The translations under genes and the position numbers were made by a program. The notes below the pieces were generated by a model. The model was not told the origin of the DNA. It worked only from the letters and a program-made list of their open reading frames with translations, and did not search any database. Positions 40,578-48,744 of a stretch of 52,618 nt of DNA are shown one piece after another. This DNA is from Hugenholtzia roseola DSM 9546. Its GTDB lineage: Bacteria > Bacteroidota > Bacteroidia > Cytophagales > Bernardetiaceae. The DNA is taken from NCBI RefSeq assembly GCF_000422585.1, contig NZ_AUGI01000054.1, forward strand, positions 1-52,618, read 5' to 3'. Each line of letters opens with the position of its first letter. Within the stretch, counting starts at the first letter, position 1.

Positions 40578-42704
40578 ATGATTTTCACCAACCCCGCCTT
40601 TTTATGGGCTTTGTTATTGGCTCTAATTCCTATTATTATCCATTTTTTCAACTTTCAAAGACCTAAAAAAGTCTTTTTCAGCCAAGTACAATTTTTAAAA
40701 GAAGCAACCCAAACGGCAACTTCGCGCAATCGCCTCAAACACCTTTTGGTCTTGACTGCACGCACGCTTTTTATAGTTGCGTTGGTGCTTGCCTTTGCCC
40801 AGCCTATCCTGCCTAAAAACGAACAGACCCAAGAAAATCTTTATAGCAATTTGGTTAGTTTGTATATAGATAATTCTTTTAGCTTAGAAAATGAAATTGA
40901 TAACAAAAGAAATTTAGATATTGCCTTAGCTTATGCCAATCAGATTGCCGAACTTTTCCCTGCCCAAACGCGCTTCCAACTTTTAGACAATAGTTTGCAG
41001 GGCAGCCGTTTTGATTTTTATGAAGCCGAAAAATTGAAAGAAAAGGTGAGTGTATTAGACTTTTCACCCACCCAAACCGACCTTTCTACGCTTGCCGCTC
41101 GCCAAAAGCAGGCTCTTTTGCAAGAAGCCGCAGGCAAAAAGGCGCGAATTTTCTGGATTTCAGACTTTCAAAAAAGCCAACACCAAAGTCTTGATAAGGT
41201 AGAAAGTTGGATAAATCATTTAGATACGGGTTCGCAATATTTTGTTTTGCCCCTTACGCCCACTGAAAATAAAAACGTTTTTATAGACTCCATTTGGCTC
41301 GAAACGCCTTTTGTACAGATGGGACAGAACAATGTCCTTTGGGTTCGTTTGCGAAATACCTCCGCACAAGCACTTGAAAAACAGAACCTTACGCTTTTCA
41401 TAGACGGCAAACAGAGTGCCTCCGCCCAAATTGATATTTTGCCCGAAGCTACCGCAGACCTTTCTTTGTCTTTCCTGCCCGAAAAAAATGGCGCATTGGC
41501 AGGCAAAATTAGTATAGAAGATTATCCTATTACTTTTGATAATGATTATCATTTTGTCTTAGAAATTGCGCCTTTGGTGAAAGTGGTAGCCCTGACCGAC
41601 GAAAAAAATGTAGCCGCAAATCCCAATAGCTTATCTTCCTATTTTGAAAAGGTATATCAAGATGTGCCTCTTTTTTCCTTTCAAAATATGAACCAAGAAC
41701 TTATAGACTACGAAGTATTACAAAAAGCGGACTTGCTAATTTTGGCAGGCATCTCAAAAATTGATGTGGCTTTAAATAACCTTTTACTTGATTTTTTAAA
41801 TAAAGGCGGAAGTGTTGCCTTTTTCCCTGCTCCACAAATAGAGTTGGAAAGTTACAACCGCGCCTTTGGGCTAAATTTAGAGCGGCTGCCTACCACTACC
41901 GCTAATGCCGAAACGCTACCTTCTCTTTGGGTAGGATTGGAGACGCCTAATCCGAAATTACCTTTTTTTCAAGGCGTATTTGAAAAAGTATCGGCAGATA
42001 TGAGCTTGCCACAGGCTGCGCCTGCCTACAAATGGCGAAATGCAGGTACAGATTTACTTAAATTTCGCAACGGACTTCCTTTTCTTTCTCAATTCAACCG
42101 ACAAAATGGGGGGACTATTTTTTCCTTTGCAGCTCCGCTCGAAAATAGTTTCAGCAATTTAGGCAAACATGCCCTTTTCGTACCTGTCATGTTTCGCATG
42201 GCACTCACGAGCAAAAACAAAACAAATCGTTTGGCTTACTCATTTTCAGATACTTATGCCGAATTAGCCTTAGATAGCTTGAAAAAAGAAGATATTTTTC
42301 GCCTTAAAAGTGCAAGCGATAAAAGCCTACAAATCATTCCTGCACAAAGGCTTGTCGGGCAAAAACTTTGGCTTGAAGTCCCTAAAATGGGGCTGCCTGC
42401 GGGCGTTTATTGGGTAGAAAACAACAAGGATTCTACTCAACAAGACACTGACAACCGCAAGAAAGCAGCCATTGCCTTTAATTATAGTAAAAATGAATCC
42501 GAAACAAGTTATTATACAGTAGAAGAACTTAAAGCAATTTTTGAGCCTTATCCCTTCATCAAAGTTTTAGAAAATGCAGCCGTTGAAAGTTTTGCAGCCG
42601 ATTATCGAAAAGAAAATGAAGCGTTCCCACTTTGGCGATATTTTATTTATGCAGCTTTGTTTTTATTGCTGGTAGAAACTTTCTTAATTCGCTTTTGGAA
42701 ATAG
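40578..42704 (+). CDS. BatA-domain membrane protein
   Basis: 708 residues. The N-terminus is the double-membrane-helix domain of aerotolerance-regulator/BatA proteins: MIFTNPAFLWALLLALIPIIIHFFNFQRPKKVFFSQVQFLKE, then LKHLLVLTARTLFIVALVLAFAQPIL. A vWA-like or stripped vWA region follows (LVSLYIDNSFSLEN, ARIFWISDFQKS) and then a glutamine-amidotransferase-like stretch (LLILAGISKIDVALNNLLLDFLNKGGSVAFFPAP). The end is a single helix (YFIYAALFLLLVETFLIRFWK). Large proteins of this type often sit in BatA-E/MoxR clusters and may act in periplasmic assembly or stress tolerance, but none of those genes is here. The ATG at 40578 begins the conserved MIFxNPxFLWAL motif. Confidence 0.88.
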   Translation: MIFTNPAFLWALLLALIPIIIHFFNFQRPKKVFFSQVQFLKEATQTATSRNRLKHLLVLTARTLFIVALVLAFAQPILPKNEQTQENLYSNLVSLYIDNSFSLENEIDNKRNLDIALAYANQIAELFPAQTRFQLLDNSLQGSRFDFYEAEKLKEKVSVLDFSPTQTDLSTLAARQKQALLQEAAGKKARIFWISDFQKSQHQSLDKVESWINHLDTGSQYFVLPLTPTENKNVFIDSIWLETPFVQMGQNNVLWVRLRNTSAQALEKQNLTLFIDGKQSASAQIDILPEATADLSLSFLPEKNGALAGKISIEDYPITFDNDYHFVLEIAPLVKVVALTDEKNVAANPNSLSSYFEKVYQDVPLFSFQNMNQELIDYEVLQKADLLILAGISKIDVALNNLLLDFLNKGGSVAFFPAPQIELESYNRAFGLNLERLPTTTANAETLPSLWVGLETPNPKLPFFQGVFEKVSADMSLPQAAPAYKWRNAGTDLLKFRNGLPFLSQFNRQNGGTIFSFAAPLENSFSNLGKHALFVPVMFRMALTSKNKTNRLAYSFSDTYAELALDSLKKEDIFRLKSASDKSLQIIPAQRLVGQKLWLEVPKMGLPAGVYWVENNKDSTQQDTDNRKKAAIAFNYSKNESETSYYTVEELKAIFEPYPFIKVLENAAVESFAADYRKENEAFPLWRYFIYAALFLLLVETFLIRFWK

Positions 42705-42718
42705 TAAAATTTCAAAGT

Positions 42719-43366
42719 TTAAAATAAAAGATTTTTTTTGTTAAGTAAATTAAAACTTTTCCGATGTAAGTCTGTAATGCCATAGCATTGAATTGCCTTT
42801 CTGTGCGCCGCAGTAGGATAGCCCACATTCGTTTCCCAACCGTAATGTGGGTATTTTTCTGCAAAAATTTGCATCTGGGAATCTCTATAATTTTTAGCCA
42901 AAATAGAAGCGGCTGCAATCGAAAAATAATGTGCATCTCCCTTTACTACACAAAGATGAGGCAAATTTTGGTATGACTTAAATCTATTTCCATCTATTAA
43001 AAGTAAATCTATATTTTTTGTTTCAAACTTATATTTTATTTTTAACTCATTTTCTAATTTTTCAATTGCCCTGTGCATGGCTAAAAATGAGGCTTGTAAA
43101 ATATTAAGCGCGTCTATTTCGGCGGCTGTCGCCTCCCCAATGCCAAAGGCAAGTGCTTCTTTTCGTATCCAAGTATCGAGTTGTACCCTTTCGGGAGCAG
43201 GAATTTTTTTAGAATCGCGCACCGCTGCCGCCTCTTTGTGTTGCTCATACGCAAAATCTGGCGCAAAAAGCACCGCCGCCGCCACTACCGAACCCGCCAA
43301 ACAGCCGCGCCCTACTTCATCTACGCCAACTTCGTATTTTCCTTGTTCGTAAAAAAATTGCAGCAT
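42719..43366 (-). CDS. rnhB: Ribonuclease HII
   Basis: 215 residues, the normal size. It cuts RNA in RNA-DNA hybrids and at single ribonucleotides misincorporated in DNA. The signature blocks are YEVGVDEVGRGCLAGSVVAAAVLF (first Asp-Glu pair), DSKKIPAPERVQLD, FGIGEATAAEIDALNILQASFLAMHRAI, LLIDGNRFK (third acidic residue), VVKGDAHYFSIAAASILAKNYRD (fourth) and YPHYGWETNVGYPTAAHRKAIQCYGITDLHRKSFNL. It is convergent with the BatA-domain gene, whose stop is only 14 bases away; no terminator hairpin was seen between them. No promoter motif was identified. Confidence 0.95.
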   Translation of the reverse strand: MLQFFYEQGKYEVGVDEVGRGCLAGSVVAAAVLFAPDFAYEQHKEAAAVRDSKKIPAPERVQLDTWIRKEALAFGIGEATAAEIDALNILQASFLAMHRAIEKLENELKIKYKFETKNIDLLLIDGNRFKSYQNLPHLCVVKGDAHYFSIAAASILAKNYRDSQMQIFAEKYPHYGWETNVGYPTAAHRKAIQCYGITDLHRKSFNLLNKKNLLF

Positions 43367-43521
43367 ATTATAGAATAATTTGTATAGTAGTTGATGTATT
43401 CTGATTTATTTTCAAAATCATAAAGAAAACATGTTTTAAAATCAAAAAATATTCTACAAAGTAGAGTTAAAAGCAAAGTAAAAATGTATAGACTTGACCT
43501 CACTTTTAACCCTCTTATTTC

Positions 43522-44061
43522 TTAGAAAGTATGTTTTTTTACCGTCAATTTTAAAACACTTTGAAAACGAAGCGAATCGCCTTTTGCTGCCATCGCCTCC
43601 CATTCAGAGCGTTTGAGGGTGTATTCGCCGATAAGGTCATCTTCATTGTAGAGCGAACCTGTTTTTACGCCCAATTTTTTGTCGTGGTCGTAAAATTTAA
43701 AGGTTAAATTAGGGTCTTGATATTGGCTTGGTATAAAAGGTTCTTTGGGAACTTCAAAAGTAGTTTGAAAAACATCTTTTATCGGTTCGCTTTGAAAACA
43801 CAATTCGCTACCTGCCCAAACTTGATAGTAAATATCAGGCTTGTGGTCGTAGGAAAACATATTGACGGGATCCCAATTTTTAGCATCTTTGGGCTTCTGC
43901 TCCACCACAATAAGGTGCGGCAAAACGCCCAAAATCGTCTTGCCTTCTGGCACTTTGGGGGCAAAACACTGTTCGCAGGTAAGCACCAATAGAAGCGCGA
44001 ATGTAGCAGCAAGGCGCGTTGTGGCTTTTGAAAAAGGATTTTTTTGAGAAATGCGTTTCAT
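43522..44061 (-). CDS. Hypothetical exported protein, possible C2-like fold
   Basis: 179 residues with a signal peptide or lipoprotein signal (RLAATFALLLVLTCEQCFAPK; the Cys after LVLT is a non-canonical lipobox). The mature part has VLPHLIVVEQKPKDAKNWDPVNMFSYDHKPDIYYQVWAGSELCFQSE and then PNLTFKFYDHDKKLGVKTGSLYNEDDLIGEYTLKRSEW. The last segment has the (V/F)YDxDxxxxxDLIGE motif of a C2-type calcium-binding beta sandwich. Calcium or membrane binding is only inferred from that motif. It is flanked by rnhB and the metal-binding lipoprotein gene on the same strand, with gaps of 155 and 80 bases, and its neighbours do not suggest a job. Confidence 0.65.
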   Translation of the reverse strand: MKRISQKNPFSKATTRLAATFALLLVLTCEQCFAPKVPEGKTILGVLPHLIVVEQKPKDAKNWDPVNMFSYDHKPDIYYQVWAGSELCFQSEPIKDVFQTTFEVPKEPFIPSQYQDPNLTFKFYDHDKKLGVKTGSLYNEDDLIGEYTLKRSEWEAMAAKGDSLRFQSVLKLTVKKHTF

Positions 44062-44141
44062 AGTTTGAAAAAAGTTTGAAAAAGAATAAGAGTAAAGTAG
44101 AAAAGACTAAGCAATAAATATTATGTAAGAAGTTTTAATTC

Positions 44142-45107
44142 CTACTGCAAGGCTGTTGCGATTGTTTCGGCATTGCTTTCCATCATACCAAGATAAGTGC
44201 CTGATTTTGAGGATTTTTCTCCCATAGCATCAGCATAAAGCACACCCCCTAATGCTAAGTTATGTCCAGTTTTTTTACAACCTTCTATAATACTTTTTAC
44301 ATCTTTATCTGATATAGAACTTTCTACAAAAATTGCTTTTATTTTTCGCTTAGAAATTTCGCTTACTAAGCGGTTAATGTCTGCCAAGCCTGCCTCCGAA
44401 GCCGTAGAAATTCCCATAATGGGCATCACTTCCAAATCATAGGTTTTGCCAAAATAGAAAAATGCGTCGTGCGAGGTTATCAAAACCCTTTGTTCTTTTG
44501 GAATTTTATTAAAAGTAGCCACTATTTTTTGATGACTATTTTCTATGGCAGTTAGGTATTTTTTGCCATTTTCTCGATATAAAGTTGCTTTTTCTGGATT
44601 CCAAAGGCTTAAATCTTCGATGAGTTTCTTCAGGCAGACTTGCCAAAGAGGGAGCGACATCCATACATGGGGGTCATAAGTAGCCTCGCCTACTTGCCGT
44701 AAAACTGTTGTCCCATTCCCTTTTGTATCTAAAAGACTTTCCGCCACTGCTAAGACTTGCTTTTCAGATTTCAATTTTTCTAAGGTTTCAGACATTTTTC
44801 CTTCCAAATGTAAGCCATTATAGACAATTAAATCCGAACTTGAAAGCAAGGCTATGTCGCCTGTTGTAGCCTTGTATAGATGTGGGTCTATGCCTGCGCC
44901 CATCAAAGTCTGCACCTTAGCCGTATTTCCTACGATATTTTCCACTGCATCAGCAATCATGCCTGTGGTGCAAACGATACTAAGTTCTTGATTTTGAGGC
45001 ACTTGCTTTTTTTCTTCTTGGGTAGAATTGGTTTGTTCTACACAGGCGAAGGCTACAAAAAAAGAAGCTAAAAAGAGCCAATATTTCAACTTGTTTTTAC
45101 AAAACAT
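44142..45107 (-). CDS. Zinc/manganese ABC transporter substrate-binding lipoprotein (ZnuA/MntC type)
   Basis: 321 residues of the cluster A-I metal-binding family. A lipoprotein signal (WLFLASFFVAFAC, Cys 22) anchors it. Metal ligands are in place: His in GIDPHLYKATTGD, His in YDPHVWMSLPLW, Glu in IKAIFVESSISDKDVKSI, and Asp in LGGVLYADAMG. LITSHDAFFYFGKTYDLEVMPIMG is the family block between them. The His-rich loop typical of dedicated zinc receptors is missing, which fits Mn2+ or general Zn/Mn binding. No permease or ATPase gene is adjacent, which is unusual for this family. Upstream on the same strand are a small membrane protein and a CxxC exported protein, perhaps part of the same metal unit. 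Confidence 0.92.
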   Translation of the reverse strand: MFCKNKLKYWLFLASFFVAFACVEQTNSTQEEKKQVPQNQELSIVCTTGMIADAVENIVGNTAKVQTLMGAGIDPHLYKATTGDIALLSSSDLIVYNGLHLEGKMSETLEKLKSEKQVLAVAESLLDTKGNGTTVLRQVGEATYDPHVWMSLPLWQVCLKKLIEDLSLWNPEKATLYRENGKKYLTAIENSHQKIVATFNKIPKEQRVLITSHDAFFYFGKTYDLEVMPIMGISTASEAGLADINRLVSEISKRKIKAIFVESSISDKDVKSIIEGCKKTGHNLALGGVLYADAMGEKSSKSGTYLGMMESNAETIATALQ

Positions 45108-45133
45108 AAGGATATGATTTTGAGTTTATAGAT

Positions 45134-45616
45134 TTAGAAATTCCATTGTGCTTCACTTCTAAAATGTGCCAATTCTTGCTGCGAAAGCGATAAAATGCGA
45201 TTGAGATGGCGCAAATTTGGCGGCAAAAGCGAAAAACAAAGCAAGGTAATTAGACTTAAAACACCAAAACTTCCTTTCTGGAATTGCCAAAAAAGCAGCC
45301 CCGATAAAATACTGACCACCGAAATTACAATCCAAAGCAAGGTTACATTTTTTGCAAAAGATTTTATTTTTAGTAAAAAATCATCTATTTTTCTGTATTT
45401 TTTGAAGCCTTGATAGTATTTTATTCCTACCCAAAAAAGTGGTATTAGCAGCAAGATGGTAATGCAGATTTCGAGAAAGATGTTCATTTCAAAATTTGGA
45501 AAAAAAATCAAATCTTTTCTACCAAAAGCAAAGAGAAGCGGAATAAGCGGCGTACCTAAGGCAGCCCCATAAATCTGTTTTAAGACCTCAAAATAGCGTT
45601 GTGGGTTTTGATACAT
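45134..45616 (-). CDS. Hypothetical membrane protein with 3-4 helices
   Basis: 160 residues. Hydrophobic segments: GAALGTPLIPLLFAFG, IFLEICITILLLIPLFWVGIKYY, VTLLWIVISVVSILSGLLFW and GVLSLITLLCFSLLPPNL. The order suggests 3-4 membrane helices with a short charged tail (RHLNRILSLSQQELAHFRSE). No family is recognised. It lies between the metal-binding lipoprotein (26 bases downstream) and the small CxxC exported protein (48 bases upstream), so it is probably cotranscribed with them. It is too small to be the usual ZnuB/MntB permease. Confidence 0.7.
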   Translation of the reverse strand: MYQNPQRYFEVLKQIYGAALGTPLIPLLFAFGRKDLIFFPNFEMNIFLEICITILLLIPLFWVGIKYYQGFKKYRKIDDFLLKIKSFAKNVTLLWIVISVVSILSGLLFWQFQKGSFGVLSLITLLCFSLLPPNLRHLNRILSLSQQELAHFRSEAQWNF

Positions 45617-45664
45617 ATTATTATTTTTTATGATTTTAAAAATTTAAAATATTTGATATTTAGT

Positions 45665-46126
45665 CTATCTAATTTCTTGTGCCTCTTCCAAAATATAAAT
45701 CAGACGATTTGCATCTTTGCGATTTAGCTTTAATTTTCCTTTTACTTTAATCGTTTCTTTATCCAAGCGAATTGGTTTATTTACATATACTTCCATCACC
45801 GTTTCTATGCCTGCCTGCCCACAAAAAAAGCAAGACGCAAAAGGATAAGCGGAAATGACAAAATATTTTTCGCCAATTTCAAGGGGAACGATATAACCTT
45901 CTATCACAACTTCCTGATTTTCATACGCTTCCACACTTTTTTCGAAAATGGGACGCGAAACTTTATATCCCAACGTATTATCCAATTCCGAGCGAAAACT
46001 CACCTTTGCCAAAGCCTTCCAAGTAAGCGGTAGGGGCGGCGTATTGCCCAAAATAGGGGCAGCAAGTCCGAGTAAAAAGATTAGAAAAGGAATTAAAATA
46101 AAAAGATTGTGAGATTTGTTTTTCAT
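45665..46126 (-). CDS. Exported CxxC protein, DUF3299-like
   Basis: 153 residues from the ATG at 46126, where a signal peptide or anchor begins (HNLFILIPFLIFLLGLAAPILG). The longer frame to 46273 would add 49 basic residues and is less likely. The body reads VVIEGYIVPLEIGEKYFVISAYPFASCFFCGQAGIETVMEVYVNKP, the pattern of DUF3299-like exported proteins (GY.VPL, then SCFFC in place of the usual GACIH.PPP). This is followed by a small OB-like end (IKVKGKLKLNRKDANRLIYILEEAQEI). A CxxC in an exported protein next to a Zn/Mn-binding lipoprotein makes metal handling or redox plausible, but this is inference. It is the first gene of the three-gene minus-strand set. Confidence 0.72.
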   Translation of the reverse strand: MKNKSHNLFILIPFLIFLLGLAAPILGNTPPLPLTWKALAKVSFRSELDNTLGYKVSRPIFEKSVEAYENQEVVIEGYIVPLEIGEKYFVISAYPFASCFFCGQAGIETVMEVYVNKPIRLDKETIKVKGKLKLNRKDANRLIYILEEAQEIR

Positions 46127-46361
46127 GTTTTTAGGTCTTGTTTTAGAGCCAGAAAAAGACGTTTGTATTTTTTTGCTTCTTTTGATAGCAAATTTTGATA
46201 CCAAAAGGAGCAAAGGCGCAAAAAAAGCACTTTTTTGAAGCCTTACAAGGGTTGGCAGTTGTCGTTTCTGCAAAAATACACTATTTTAGCATAAGGATTG
46301 CAAAAGTGGGCGATAAAGATATTGCCTACTCTACATTTTTCTACTTTTGATACCCAAAAAA

Positions 46362-47228
46362 ATGAGTAAAAAATTTAGCTTCACCGACATTACGGCAAAA
46401 GCCAAGCAGCAACAGCAGCGCGATAAAGACTTTATTAAAGATAATATTGTCATTTTCCAAGAATTAGAAACGCTCATTCCGCCTTTGGAAGTAGAGGAAC
46501 GCAAGCAGTTGGAGCAAAATATTTTAGAAGAAGGCTGTCGCGACCCGCTTGTCTTGTGGGAAAATGAAGGGAAGTATGTCGTCATTGATGGACATAATCG
46601 TTTTGATATTTGCAAAAAAAATAGCAAAAAATTAGTAGAAAAGTTTGGATACGATTTTCGTTTTGTTATCAAAGAGTTTGAAAATATCGAGTCGGTCAAA
46701 GACTGGATGGTAGATAATCAATTAGGCAAGCGCAATCTTTCAAACGAATGGAAATCCTACCTGCGTGGGCGGCAATATCAAGACGAAAAAAATGCGCAAG
46801 GAGGCGATAGAAAAAAAGCCGATATTTCCGATACGGCGCAAAGACTGGCAGAGCAGCACAAGGTTTCGAAAAATACCATCAAACGTGATGCCCAATTTGC
46901 GGAAGCCCTGCAAACTTTTACAGGAAATAATGCAAATTTAAAACAAAAAATTCTGAATAGAAACATACGTATTCCCAAAAGCACCATCTTGGAAGCTGCC
47001 GAAAAACTATCGGAATCTGAACTCGAAAAGGTGCGGATACAGTTAGAAAAAGGCACGCCTTGGGAGCGAATTGCAATTTTTGAGCAGGAAAAAGCAACAG
47101 ACGACCCCGCCCTTACACGCCTACGACAGCAAATTTTGGAAAGTGTAGATACGGCAATTTATAAAAAAGATGCTTCAATTTTAGAAGAAGCAAAGGGCTA
47201 TTTAGACGATTTAAGGCGTATTCTCTGA
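46362..47228 (+). CDS. Lone ParB/KorB-like protein with N-terminal ParB fold
   Basis: 288 residues. The ParB-type N-terminal domain is at about 30-110: LETLIPPLEVEERKQLEQNILEEGCRDPLVLWENEGKYVVIDGHNRFDIC, with the (D/E)GHNRFxI box. Next comes an MVDNQLGKRNLSNEWKSYLRGRQY segment as in phage/plasmid ParB-like proteins. A helix-turn-helix probably lies at DTAQRLAEQHKVSKNTIKRDAQFAEAL. No ParA, parS or centromere-like repeats are near, so it is not a chromosome-partition pair. It may be a remnant or regulator of mobile-element origin. The ATG at 46362 is used (the frame is open from 46347). A TACTTTTG -7-like motif sits at 46342-46349 with a TTG 17 bases upstream, again very close to the start codon. 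Confidence 0.82.
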   Translation: MSKKFSFTDITAKAKQQQQRDKDFIKDNIVIFQELETLIPPLEVEERKQLEQNILEEGCRDPLVLWENEGKYVVIDGHNRFDICKKNSKKLVEKFGYDFRFVIKEFENIESVKDWMVDNQLGKRNLSNEWKSYLRGRQYQDEKNAQGGDRKKADISDTAQRLAEQHKVSKNTIKRDAQFAEALQTFTGNNANLKQKILNRNIRIPKSTILEAAEKLSESELEKVRIQLEKGTPWERIAIFEQEKATDDPALTRLRQQILESVDTAIYKKDASILEEAKGYLDDLRRIL

Positions 47229-47257
47229 TAGTAGTTTTCTATAAAGCACTCATTTTT

Positions 47258-47290
47258 TATACCTAATAGTTTTCAAAACTATTAGGTATA
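47258..47290. terminator. Perfect 33-nt palindromic terminator
   Basis: The arms are 47258-47273 and 47275-47290 (TATACCTAATAGTTTT and its complement) around a single C, preceded by a T run at 47253-47258. It lies between the convergent ParB-like gene and the beta-helix lipoprotein gene, so it can stop both transcripts. On the minus strand the A run supports a classic terminator. Confidence 0.75.
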
Positions 47291-47298
47291 TTTATTAC

Positions 47299-48744
47299 TT
47301 ATTCGTCTGCCTCTCTTTCTAACGCGCCTATATCGGGGTTGGAAGGGCGCGGTTTGCCCAAAAAGTCGGTGAAGATAAAATCGAGCGGCAAAGCCTTATT
47401 GAGAGCAGGACTTAGTGAATCGAGGGCAAAATCTTGTGCGGCAGGATTGATAAATTTAGGGTCTTGGTTAAATAGATTGTTAAAATTTTCTGTATTTTCA
47501 AAGGTAGTATTTTCCTTTGTTTTAAATAGATTGTTTTGAGATTGAATTAAAAAATCTGCATTGGGTTGTGTATAGAAAATAAATTCTTCTGGTAAATTTC
47601 CCCAAAAAATATTATTTTTCAAATCTACTTTAAAATTTTCTACGAGGCGTTGCAAATTGTTGTCGCTATCTACAAACTCTATAAAGTTGCTAAATTCGAT
47701 AGAGGGGGCATCTCTAAAAAAAGTAAAACTATAATTTGCAAAAGTATTGTGGTATAATTTGTAATTTCCACCTGCACTTAGCGAAAGGGTGCGATTGAGG
47801 CAATTATTGACCACCGTATTTTGTATCTGCACATCAGAACTAAGACAATAAATTCCTATTTCTGCCATGTTTTCTACCAAAGCATTTTCAATTTTTAAGT
47901 CAATGTTTTCATCTGCATCAGGAGTAGCAAAACGAATCCCGTAAATGGCATTTCTAATTTGTGTATAACGAAGGTGATTTCCGCTGCTTTTATCGCCAAA
48001 AATTAGCCCTAACCACTGCCCTGCTGCATTTTGAAAGCTGCCATCTTGTCTTAAAGAAGTGAAAATGATAGGATTTTCGGCACTGCCAAAAGTTTGCAAG
48101 CTGCCTGCCACAAGCAAACCTTTGCCATTGAAGGCATATATTTTTGTGTTGGGTTCGATTTCCAGCGTGCAGCCTTCGGGTACAAGCACGTCGCCTAATA
48201 GCACATAGGGGCGAAAAGAGTTCCAGCGAATGAGTCCATTTTGACAGGCTAAAACACTGTCTTTGAGGAAGTTAGCCTGCTGCCCCCAAGCGGTTATGGG
48301 TACAAATTGGGTATTTAGTTCTGTCGCAATCTCTAATTTGGCTTCTACCAAAAAAGGCAAATCTTGGTCTTGTGGGTTTAGGGTTACTTTTGCAAAAATG
48401 AGAATACTATCTTTGCCACGAACGACAATATCCGAAATTTGATTGCTTTCTCTGCCATTGATAATCAGCTCGAAACGCTCGGCAGCATCTTGATTGAGGC
48501 TTATTTTTTTTATTCTAACTGCCTTATTTTCAGGATTATAGATGGCTAATCGGCGTGTGGTGCTGCCCAAAGTTGTGAAAAGGGTATCAAAAGTAAGGGT
48601 GTCGGCAGAAAAACGCAAGGTTACGGCTTCTCCTTCTAAAAGGATTTCGTCTTGCGGTTGGCAATTTGAGAAAAGCACAAAAAACAAGCATAGACTCGAA
48701 AAAGCCAAACTTAGTTTTTGATAGTTATTTTTTTTATTCAGCAT
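47299..48744 (-). CDS. Beta-helix lipoprotein
   Basis: 481 residues. A lipoprotein-like signal (LSLAFSSLCLFFVLFSNC, Cys 28) precedes an N-terminal immunoglobulin-like part (LTFDTLFTTLGSTTRRLAIYNPENKAVRIKKISL, FVPITAWGQ). A right-handed parallel beta-helix follows (about 185-420): LVPEGCTLEIEPNTKIYAFNGKGLLVAGSLQTFGSAENPIIFTSL, GNHLRYTQIRNAIYGIRF, VENMAEIGIYCLSSDVQIQNTVVNNCLNR, LYHNTFANYS. The end (LDSLSPALNKALPLDFIFTDFLGKPRPSNPDIGALE) is the same closing motif as the modules of the giant protein at 7669. It is probably a cell-surface protein. Its start codon overlaps the stop of the LytTR regulator gene by 11 bases, suggesting translational coupling. Confidence 0.85.
   Translation of the reverse strand: MLNKKNNYQKLSLAFSSLCLFFVLFSNCQPQDEILLEGEAVTLRFSADTLTFDTLFTTLGSTTRRLAIYNPENKAVRIKKISLNQDAAERFELIINGRESNQISDIVVRGKDSILIFAKVTLNPQDQDLPFLVEAKLEIATELNTQFVPITAWGQQANFLKDSVLACQNGLIRWNSFRPYVLLGDVLVPEGCTLEIEPNTKIYAFNGKGLLVAGSLQTFGSAENPIIFTSLRQDGSFQNAAGQWLGLIFGDKSSGNHLRYTQIRNAIYGIRFATPDADENIDLKIENALVENMAEIGIYCLSSDVQIQNTVVNNCLNRTLSLSAGGNYKLYHNTFANYSFTFFRDAPSIEFSNFIEFVDSDNNLQRLVENFKVDLKNNIFWGNLPEEFIFYTQPNADFLIQSQNNLFKTKENTTFENTENFNNLFNQDPKFINPAAQDFALDSLSPALNKALPLDFIFTDFLGKPRPSNPDIGALEREADE

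Noticed and set aside
46362-47228. Chromosome partition ParB
   Set aside because: There is no parA partner and no parS-like sites, so a partition role cannot be assigned.
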